NCBI GenBank assembly: GCA_031380225.1
Contig: JANNFX010000124.1
Coordinates: 1 to 21,098, forward strand
Reading direction: 5' to 3'
From: JANNFX01 sp031380225
GTDB taxonomy: Bacteria; Pseudomonadota; Alphaproteobacteria; Rhizobiales; Hyphomicrobiaceae
Length of the DNA stretch: 21,098 bases
Part shown: positions 16,135-21,098 of the stretch, in pieces
Layout: each line of letters starts with the position of its first letter
Numbering within the stretch: position 1 is the first letter of the stretch
Made by a program: the position numbers and the translations under genes
Notes under the pieces: model-generated
What the model saw: the letters and a program-made list of their open reading frames with translations, nothing else
Databases searched by the model: none
Told to the model about the DNA's origin: nothing

Positions 16135-16296
16135 TTGTAGGTTGGGTTAGCCGGTCCAGATGTTCGTATTTGTGCGTGATCATCGTCCGGCGTAACCCAA
16201 CAGCTTTCCAACACCACGCACGTAGTGTTGGGTTACGCGCGGATTTTAGGGATGTATTCACCTCGTACGTACGGGCCGCACTAACCCAACCTACAA
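16135..16296. repeat. Nested double-hairpin repeat, GTAGGTTGGGTTAG family (copy 2)
   Basis: The outer arms TTGTAGGTTGGGTTAG (16135-16150 and, inverted, 16281-16296) are a perfect 16-bp inverted repeat. Inside them GCGTAACCCAACA (16190-16202) and its inverse (16226-16238) form a perfect 13-bp pair. All four arms share the core GTTGGGTTA in alternating orientation. The element can therefore also fold as two side-by-side hairpins: 16141-16201 (stem extended by GCCGG/CCGGC) and 16227-16289. This is the layout of a BIME or small non-autonomous element. It lies between convergent genes and its right arm overlaps the stop codon of the membrane-protein gene. The element ends match the right end of the repeat at 1-80. 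Confidence 0.85.
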
Positions 16297-17181
16297 GTTC
16301 GTAGTTATTTGAGCGTTTTCGACGACGTCTGGGAAAAAGTGCCTGAAGGCCACCGACAGAAATGCGACGCTGACCATGCCACCCAGCATGAGTAAAGAAT
16401 AGTACGCGGAGTTAGCGATCGCGTAACTCATAGAATTCGAGCTATCTTCGAATTTCAGAAGCAGGGCCATTCCGATCGCTAAAATGGGACCGAACGTTGC
16501 CCCTGTGCCCCAGAATAGGCGCCAGAAATTACCTGATGACGCTTCCCATGCCTGCATCGGACCAATTGACCCTACTTTCAATGCAACAGCTGGAAGCATC
16601 ATACTGAACCTCAATTGGACAAAACTTAAAATAGCTAAGACTGGGATCAGAAATACAGTAAGCCCCAGGAAACAGGCAATGCAAATCCAGGCGCTATTGC
16701 CATCTGAAATCGTATCGTCGTCATTCGTTGTTGAAGCATCAGTGGCACCCGAGGAATCAGGCGTAACGTCGCTGAGGAAAAAGTGTTGAAACACTAGATA
16801 CACAAGAATTCCTGGGAGAAGACCGACAATGCCCCAGAAAAAATATCGCCAAACACGGTCGTTAATTGGTGCTGCTGCAGTCATTGAGTACTGATTTTGA
16901 AGCAACTGTTGGTGCCATGAAACGGCGATCACTGAGCCGGTGAACAGCGAAAAAACGGTGGACGCCCAGAACCTCAGCAAGCTGTAGCTTGCAACTTCAT
17001 TTTCTTTCCCGGAGGGCAGCCACAAGGTCCATTCAATCGCAGCAATCCCAACGGCAGTAATGATAAGCCAGACGAGCATGGGCCTTGAGAGCTTGATCAA
17101 ATTTTCCCAAGTAAGCCGGTACGCCGCAGCAATTGAACGCCAGAACGGAAGTTTTGGCTGGGCAAGTTGCGTATTGGACAT
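16291..17181 (-). CDS. Six-helix inner-membrane protein of unknown function
   Basis: 296 residues from the ATG at 17181, where GGAG lies 10 nt upstream; an in-frame GTG at 17190 sits too close to that site. Predicted transmembrane segments are near 33-53, 70-89, 111-135, 163-190, 225-243 and 258-280, with an acidic, Ser/Thr-rich loop (about 138-162). The stretch LRFSMMLPAVALKVG ... AWEASSGNFWRLFWG has the look of membrane proteins related to the membrane domain of glycerophosphodiester phosphodiesterases, but no catalytic domain is present. The gene and its upstream region are AT-richer than neighbours. The last two codons, TTG TAG, belong to the flanking repeat arm, so the present C-terminus may be set by that repeat. 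Function unknown. Confidence 0.8.
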   Translation of the reverse strand: MSNTQLAQPKLPFWRSIAAAYRLTWENLIKLSRPMLVWLIITAVGIAAIEWTLWLPSGKENEVASYSLLRFWASTVFSLFTGSVIAVSWHQQLLQNQYSMTAAAPINDRVWRYFFWGIVGLLPGILVYLVFQHFFLSDVTPDSSGATDASTTNDDDTISDGNSAWICIACFLGLTVFLIPVLAILSFVQLRFSMMLPAVALKVGSIGPMQAWEASSGNFWRLFWGTGATFGPILAIGMALLLKFEDSSNSMSYAIANSAYYSLLMLGGMVSVAFLSVAFRHFFPDVVENAQITTNL

Positions 17182-17242
17182 TGAGGGCACACTCCGGCCA
17201 AACTTTCTGCGATACAGACTTAGCCGGAAATTGAAACACCTC

Positions 17243-17270
17243 CGAATTAACAGACTTTAAAATTAATTCG
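17243..17270. promoter_or_regulatory. Inverted repeat upstream of the membrane-protein gene
   Basis: CGAATTAA (17243-17250) and TTAATTCG (17263-17270) are a perfect 8-bp inverted repeat with a 12-nt AT-rich centre. It lies about 62 bp upstream of the ATG at 17181. The half-sites are 20 bp apart, two turns of DNA, which suits a dimeric regulator. It lies in an AT-rich promoter-like stretch, so chance is less surprising. No clear -35/-10 pair was found. Confidence 0.35.
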
Positions 17271-17370
17271 CTAACATCCTATATCTGAAAACAATTTGCA
17301 ATCGAACGCACGATTCACGGCAGCTTTACCGGCGCGAGGGCAGTCAATCGATCAGATCGGAAATTGCTCT

Positions 17371-17389
17371 GATTAGATTATGGCTAATC
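17371..17389. terminator. Weak hairpin at the FAH-family stop codon
   Basis: GATTAG (17371-17376) and CTAATC (17384-17389) form a 6-bp AT-rich stem around the stop codon of the FAH-family gene. On the minus strand it is followed by AGAGCAATTT, not a proper T-run. A terminator role is possible but poorly supported. Confidence 0.2.
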
Positions 17390-18236
17390 AAAACCTAAAC
17401 GGCACCACCGTCTGGCGCTGCGTGCCCAAGCCTTGGATGGTGAGTTCCATGACGTCGCCGGCTTTCAGATATTGCGGTGGCTTCATGCCGGACCCAACAC
17501 CCGGAGGCGTGCCGGTTGTCACCACATCGCCGGCTTCCAACACACAGAATTGCGTGATGTAGGATACCAGATACGGGATCGAGAAAATCATCGTCGAGGT
17601 CGAGCCGTGCTGGCGCCGCTCGCCGTTGATGGTCAATTGCATCTGCAAATTGTGTGGGTCTTTGATTTCATCGGCCGTGACGAGCCACGGACCCAGCGGT
17701 CCGAACGTCTCGCACGCCTTGCCCTTCATCCACTGGCCGTTGCGCTTCATTTGAAAGCGGCGTTCGGAAACGTCATTGCAAATGCAATATCCGGCAACGT
17801 AGTTCATGGCGTCAGCTTCTTCGACGTAACGGGCGCGCTTCGACATCACGAATGCGATCTCGAGTTCCCAATCCATGCGGTCCGCACCTTTGGGATAAAT
17901 CACATCGTCAAAGGGACCGGAAACCGTGTTGCCAAGTTTGTTAAACAGGATCGGCTCGGTTGGAATTTCCTGGCCCGTCTCACGGGCATGGTCGGCATAG
18001 TTGAGACCAACCGCAATAAAGCTCCACGGCCGCGCAACCGGCGCTCCGAGCCTAACGCCATCGGGCGCCTTAGGCAGCGATGCCGGATCAAGCGCCCGCA
18101 GTTTTGCCAGACTTTCGGCAGCCAAAGCCGCGCCGTTGATGTCGGCGACATGGGCGGATAAATCACGAATCGCGCCGGAAGCATCGACAAGTCCGGGCCT
18201 CTCCGCGCCCAAATCCCCAAATCTAACGAGTTTCAT
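17388..18236 (-). CDS. Fumarylacetoacetate hydrolase family protein
   Basis: A 282-residue member of the FAH superfamily, which cleaves or isomerises beta-diketo or 2-oxo acids with a divalent metal. The core is complete: VGLNYADHARETG (H83), metal ligands E124 and E126 in DWELEIAFV, D155 in CNDVSER, then KACETFGPLGPW, and the closing TGTPPGVGSGMKPP. Members act as 2-hydroxyhepta-2,4-diene-1,7-dioate isomerases, ureidoglycolate lyases, 2,4-diketo-3-deoxy-L-fuconate hydrolases or oxaloacetate/acylpyruvate hydrolases. Sequence alone does not decide, and no catabolic cluster surrounds it. The start at 18236 (MKLVRFGDLG) fits the family and has GGAG 11 nt upstream. The frame is open a further 12 codons. 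Confidence 0.88.
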   Translation of the reverse strand: MKLVRFGDLGAERPGLVDASGAIRDLSAHVADINGAALAAESLAKLRALDPASLPKAPDGVRLGAPVARPWSFIAVGLNYADHARETGQEIPTEPILFNKLGNTVSGPFDDVIYPKGADRMDWELEIAFVMSKRARYVEEADAMNYVAGYCICNDVSERRFQMKRNGQWMKGKACETFGPLGPWLVTADEIKDPHNLQMQLTINGERRQHGSTSTMIFSIPYLVSYITQFCVLEAGDVVTTGTPPGVGSGMKPPQYLKAGDVMELTIQGLGTQRQTVVPFRF

Positions 18237-18305
18237 GTCCGATATGCTCCGATACCGATTAACCGAATTCAATCTTCACTCTTCACTTAGCGCGCGCAGC
18301 GGGCC

Positions 18306-18334
18306 CAGGCCGCAAGGCGGCCTGCCGCAAGCGG
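18306..18334. other. GC-rich hairpin pair in the FAH-family leader region
   Basis: CAGGCCGC (18306-18313), loop AAG, GCGGCCTG (18317-18324) is a perfect 8-bp stem. It is followed directly by CCGC-AA-GCGG (18325-18334), a second 4-bp stem. They lie in the 264-bp divergent gap between the FAH-family gene and the lipoprotein gene, about 70 bp upstream of the FAH start. The rest of the gap shows no recognised motif. The stacked stems could be a leader structure or the remnant of another small repeat. Confidence 0.45.
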
Positions 18335-18500
18335 CGTCCTTAAAACGAGGTGTGTCTTCAAAGCAATCCTCCTCCCCGTCAATGCGGCCAGTTTTAACCG
18401 CCCTGGGGAATTGACCGGCACCCGTGTTGCTAACCGGCCGCGGCGTGATAACTGTTGTGCACTCAGTCGCCGGGGGGCGCGCTAAAGCGAGGGTTGCTCG

Positions 18501-19340
18501 ATGCTTAAACCGGCACGGCTTGCGGCGATTATTCTGCCCGCACTCATTCTTGGCGCTTGCAGTCAAACGACTGAAGAGCTGCAAACTAAAGCAATTGCCG
18601 AAAAAGTGACCGTGCCAGGCTTCGTGCCGGGCGTACCAAATGGTTTCCAATGTCCCTTGATCCCGAACGGGTTTGATCCTGTGGGTTCGATTTATCGCCT
18701 CGACAAGAGCGGCACATTCTATCGCGTCGCAGACTTCAGCAATGACGCAACTGTCAAAACGCTAAGCGGCATCAAGCGCAACATTCCGGTTGGCAATTAC
18801 TCATTGTCCGATAAGCAAACGGCGTCGGCGGGCTTGTCGTTTGAAGTGCTGAAGAATGCATTGCCGGGTCTCGCCACCAACGGCACCGGCGATTTCAAGA
18901 AAGACGTGTCGGTTAACATCGTCGTCGAAGACATTATGGCCGAGACCGTAGATGATAGCGCCGCTCAGCACATTTTGGAGCTGTTCGAAGCCAGCAACGT
19001 CAAGCCCGTTTCCGGCAACACCTACTATCTGGTCCGGGAAGCCGTGAAAGCGGGCTCGATCAGTTACTCGCTGAAGCAGGACGATGTCGCCAAGCTGGGC
19101 GGCAAAGCCCAGATGGAAGGTTTAGCCAAGGGCAGTGCCAACGTCACCTTCAAGGACGACAACGGCGCCATCGAAATCAAACAGAAGTTCGCAGAGCGCG
19201 TGCCGGTGTGCGTGAAGCCGTCGGAGATCGTGTTCGCCAAGGCGGCGGCGCGTAGCGGTGGCGCTCCTGCAGCTGCAGCGACATTGAAGACCCCAGAGGC
19301 AACTGCGGCGGTTGCCATCAAAAAGGTCGCGTCGAACTGA
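18501..19340 (+). CDS. Probable outer-membrane lipoprotein of unknown function
   Basis: 279 residues starting MLKPARLAAIILPALILGACSQ. This is a lipoprotein signal with lipobox LGAC, so C20 should be lipidated; Ser at +2 predicts sorting to the outer membrane. The mature part is soluble, with no transmembrane segment, and ends in an Ala-rich tail (about 250-279). No catalytic motif or named domain is recognised. TYYLVREAVKAGSISYSLKQ and KFAERVPVCVKPSEIVF are the most structured-looking parts. GAGGG about 8 nt upstream supports the ATG at 18501. Its TGA overlaps the probable CTG start of the pyroglutamyl-peptidase gene, so the two are likely translated together, though any functional link is unknown. 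Confidence 0.82.
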   Translation: MLKPARLAAIILPALILGACSQTTEELQTKAIAEKVTVPGFVPGVPNGFQCPLIPNGFDPVGSIYRLDKSGTFYRVADFSNDATVKTLSGIKRNIPVGNYSLSDKQTASAGLSFEVLKNALPGLATNGTGDFKKDVSVNIVVEDIMAETVDDSAAQHILELFEASNVKPVSGNTYYLVREAVKAGSISYSLKQDDVAKLGGKAQMEGLAKGSANVTFKDDNGAIEIKQKFAERVPVCVKPSEIVFAKAAARSGGAPAAAATLKTPEATAAVAIKKVASN

Positions 19341-19936
19341 GCACGGTTTTGATCACTGGCTTCGGCCCGTTTCCCGGCGTCGCTCATAACATTAGCGGCG
19401 ACTTTGCTCACGAACTCGCCGGAGTGGTTGCGCAACGATTTCCGAAGCGGCGTGTTGTTGCACACGTCTTACCGGTGGATTGGGTTCAAACACCGCGCGA
19501 GCTCTCGGATATCTACGCCCGCGAACAACCGCAACTTTTGCTGAATTTTGGTATTTCTGGCTTAGCGTGCGGGTTTATAGTCGAGCAAGTGGCTCAAAAT
19601 TCATGCGGAACGTCTGTCGATGTGCGCGGCGCGCAGTCTCGAAGCAGATACGTTACTCAGAAAAGCGATCCGGTCTCACTTCCAACGCGGTTGCCGGCGC
19701 AGCCTATTGTATCGAGATTACAAGCCCTCGGCATTCCGGCGACCTTGTCGGCCGACGCTGGAACGTATTTGTGCAACGCAGTTTTCTACCACTCCGTGTG
19801 TATGCCCGGTGCTGACAGCCCCGACGTTGTCAGTGGCTTCATCCATATACCGCCCGTCTATACCAGAGCCTTCTCGCACGAGCGTGCTTTGACCGGAGGC
19901 CTTGAGATCGTCCGGATTTGTTTGGGACTTCGATAA
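19337..19936 (+). CDS. Pyroglutamyl-peptidase I family protein (C15)
   Basis: Cytoplasmic cysteine peptidase family that removes N-terminal pyroglutamate. The N-terminal ITGFGPFPG block is present. Counting from the CTG start (199 residues), E83, C146 (in DAGTYLCNAVFYHS) and H170 (in GFIHIPP) fit the catalytic triad. Their spacing (63 and 24 residues) equals that of the Bacillus enzyme (81/144/168). The middle is less conserved than usual: GLACGFIVEQVAQNS replaces the common GQAGGR...ERVAIN, so altered specificity is possible. Start: the only standard in-frame codon near the front is TTG at 19349, which would cut the first strand. CTG at 19337 gives MSTVLITGFGPFPG, has AAAAGG 10 nt upstream and overlaps the previous TGA. 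The start is an inference. Confidence 0.82.
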   Translation: MSTVLITGFGPFPGVAHNISGDFAHELAGVVAQRFPKRRVVAHVLPVDWVQTPRELSDIYAREQPQLLLNFGISGLACGFIVEQVAQNSCGTSVDVRGAQSRSRYVTQKSDPVSLPTRLPAQPIVSRLQALGIPATLSADAGTYLCNAVFYHSVCMPGADSPDVVSGFIHIPPVYTRAFSHERALTGGLEIVRICLGLR

Positions 19937-19968
19937 GGCGTCTACAAATGTAGGTCGGAGTGAGCGTC

Positions 19969-19978
19969 TTCGCGAAGT
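19969..19978. repeat. Remnant-like palindrome after the pyroglutamyl peptidase
   Basis: CTTCGCGAAG is a 10-bp perfect palindrome just after GTAGGTCGGAGTGAGCG, wording reminiscent of another widespread GTAGGTCGGA-type intergenic repeat. No second arm is visible, so it may be a fragment of one. Confidence 0.3.
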
Positions 19979-20033
19979 CCGGCACAGCGCTAATAGTTGA
20001 TAGGCTTTGTCGAGTCTGTTCCCACCCCACAAT

Positions 20034-20086
20034 TGTCATCCTCGGGCCAAGCCCGAGGATGACAGCGAGTGGAGGCCCGGGATGAC
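20034..20086. repeat. REP palindrome TGTCATCCTCGGGC plus half copy
   Basis: TGTCATCCTCGGGC (20034-20047), loop CAA, then its exact inverse (20051-20064) form a perfect 14-bp stem. A third, variant arm, CCCGGGATGACA (20075-20086), begins a second unit whose other half is missing. This wording (GTCATCCTCGGGC... and GTCATCCCGGG) is one I recognise as a common alphaproteobacterial intergenic repeat. It lies between the convergent ends of the pyroglutamyl-peptidase gene and sdhB and could serve as a two-way transcript end. A shorter related stretch, CCGTCATCCCGGCGGAGGACGG, lies near 1352-1373 between ubiG and dapE. Confidence 0.85.
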
Positions 20087-20099
20087 ACGCAAATACAAG

Positions 20100-20879
20100 T
20101 TAGACCCGCCGCTGCACCATAAGCTTCTTCAATTCGGCGATCGCTTTGGCCGGCGACAAGCCCTTGGGGCAGGCCTTGGCGCAATTCATGATGGTATGGC
20201 AGCGATAGAGCCGGAATGGATCTTCGAGATTGTCGAGACGTTCACCGGTCGCTTCATCGCGGCTGTCGATGACCCAACGATAAGCTTGCAGCAAAACCGC
20301 CGGGCCTAAATAGCGATCCGAGTTCCACCAATAACTCGGGCACGAAGCAGAACAGCACGCGCACAAAATGCATTCGTAAAGGCCGTCGAGTTTTTCGCGA
20401 TCGTCACGGCTCTGCTTCCATTCCTTGGGCGGCGAGGCCGTATCTGTTTTCAACCAGGGCTCGATCGAACGATGTTGCGCATAGAAGTTCGTCAAGTCAG
20501 GGACCAAGTCGCGAATGATCTCCAAATGCGGCAGCGGGTAAACCTTGACCGCACCTGTCACTTCGTCGAGACCCTTCAGGCACGCCAGATCATTTGTGCC
20601 ATCGATGTTCATCGAACATGAGCCGCAGATGCCTTCGCGGCACGACCTGCGGAAGGTCAGCGTCGGATCTATTTCGCTTTTGATTTTGATGAGCGCATCG
20701 AGCACCATCGGCCCGCACTCGTCCTCATTGATCCAATAGGTATCGAGCCGCGGATTTTCACCATCATCTGGCGTCCAGCGATAAATCTTGAACTCGCGCC
20801 ATTTGCCTTTGAGCTCCGGAGCGTTCCAGGTCTTGCCCTCGCGGACGGTAGAGTTCTTGGGAAGCGTCAACTGGACCAT
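20100..20879 (-). CDS. sdhB: Succinate dehydrogenase iron-sulfur subunit
   Basis: The 259-residue electron-transfer subunit of respiratory complex II, at the cytoplasmic face of the inner membrane. All cluster ligands are visible. [2Fe-2S]: C80, C85, C88 and C100 (SCREGICGSCSMNIDG...C). [4Fe-4S]: C170, C173, C176 and C237. [3Fe-4S]: C180, C227 and C233 (CILCACCSASCPSYWW and CHTIMNCAKACPKG). The N-terminus MVQLTLPKNSTVREGKTWN is typical of alphaproteobacterial SdhB. The ribosome site is weak. The gene directly upstream (86 bp) is a probable membrane-protein end, not the C-terminus of SdhA, so the usual sdhA-sdhB contact is interrupted here; sdhA may lie further upstream outside the window. Confidence 0.96.
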   Translation of the reverse strand: MVQLTLPKNSTVREGKTWNAPELKGKWREFKIYRWTPDDGENPRLDTYWINEDECGPMVLDALIKIKSEIDPTLTFRRSCREGICGSCSMNIDGTNDLACLKGLDEVTGAVKVYPLPHLEIIRDLVPDLTNFYAQHRSIEPWLKTDTASPPKEWKQSRDDREKLDGLYECILCACCSASCPSYWWNSDRYLGPAVLLQAYRWVIDSRDEATGERLDNLEDPFRLYRCHTIMNCAKACPKGLSPAKAIAELKKLMVQRRV

Positions 20880-20965
20880 ACGGCGGGGCTCTCGTCGATT
20901 GTGTGTGGCTAATACGTGTCGAGTTGGACCGCGTCCGCTCCTGATGTCAATGGCTTCGAGCGTCG

Positions 20966-21098
20966 CTAGCCCGCTTCAGCGCCCAGCGTTTGCCCAACCT
21001 GATGGCCGCGCACGCCGTAGTAGAGAATGTAAAGGTAACTTGGAAGAGCAAGCGCCAGGTAAGCGAGCTGGAAGTCGATATGGAGCTTCAAAAGCGCG
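20966..21098 (-). CDS. 3' end of a probable membrane-protein gene (partial)
   Basis: The last 43 codons before the TAG at 20966-20968 run off the window edge. The visible C-terminus includes DFQLAYLALALPSYLYILYYG, a hydrophobic, Tyr-rich helix, then a short polar tail VRGHQVGQTLGAEAG. This frame is preferred because the competing open frame is Arg/Pro-rich and unlike protein. The sequence is not SdhA or a recognised SdhC/SdhD. Some Hyphomicrobiales have a small membrane protein between sdhA and sdhB, and this may be it. Too little is visible to name it. Confidence 0.5.
   Translation of the reverse strand, partial: ALLKLHIDFQLAYLALALPSYLYILYYGVRGHQVGQTLGAEAG

Noticed and set aside
17433..18161. 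242-codon plus-strand frame opposite the FAH-family gene
   Set aside because: The FAH-family motifs on the minus strand are complete; the opposite frame is Arg/His-rich shadow sequence.
18276..18650. 124-codon minus-strand open frame covering the gap upstream of the lipoprotein gene
   Set aside because: It overlaps the lipoprotein start on the opposite strand, is rich in Arg/Cys/Pro, has no domain and crosses the hairpin pair; it looks like a frame opened by base composition.

Overview
The window looks like a chromosomal core segment of an alphaproteobacterium, most likely Hyphomicrobiales-like (Bradyrhizobium/Xanthobacteraceae side). The evidence is the gene content and order: ubiG divergent from lysC, lysC followed by ptsP, a ThiE-like gene followed by a Sel1-repeat gene, an SH3-domain gene divergent from a D-2-hydroxyacid dehydrogenase, and an alphaproteobacterial-type SdhB. 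The DNA is moderately GC-rich by eye. The exception is an AT-richer patch around a membrane-protein gene at about 16.3-17.4 kb. I see no rRNA, tRNA, CRISPR, transposase or phage gene.

Layout. (1) 1-6.1 kb holds dapE and ubiG on the minus strand and lysC and ptsP on the plus strand. LysC and DapE are an early and a late step of the diaminopimelate/lysine pathway, and PtsP is enzyme I of the nitrogen-related PTS. (2) 6.1-9.0 kb holds a repeat pair, a small GrlR-like protein, truA, an exported protein of unknown function and an HNH nuclease. (3) 9.0-14.9 kb holds a large periplasmic L,D-transpeptidase, an apparently degenerate ThiE/TenI-fold protein with a Sel1-repeat protein in one operon, the ArgE/DapE-type deacetylase and an exported SH3 protein. 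(4) 15.1-18.2 kb holds a D-glycerate-type dehydrogenase, a double-hairpin repeat, a six-helix membrane protein of unknown function and a fumarylacetoacetate-hydrolase-family enzyme. (5) 18.5-21.1 kb holds a lipoprotein overlapped by a pyroglutamyl-peptidase-family gene, a REP-type palindrome, sdhB, and the 3' end of a probable membrane-protein gene that runs off the window.

Most genes are ordinary housekeeping genes. The more unusual signals are small-scale. Several unrelated double-hairpin (REP/BIME-like) repeats lie at 3' ends, mainly between convergent genes. One repeat arm supplies the stop codon of the membrane-protein gene. A 16-bp perfect palindrome sits in the grlR-like/truA divergent region. 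The pyroglutamyl peptidase probably starts at a CTG codon overlapping the upstream TGA. The ThiE-like protein lacks several motifs expected for thiamine-phosphate synthesis. I did not find a clear new multi-gene defence or biosynthetic system.
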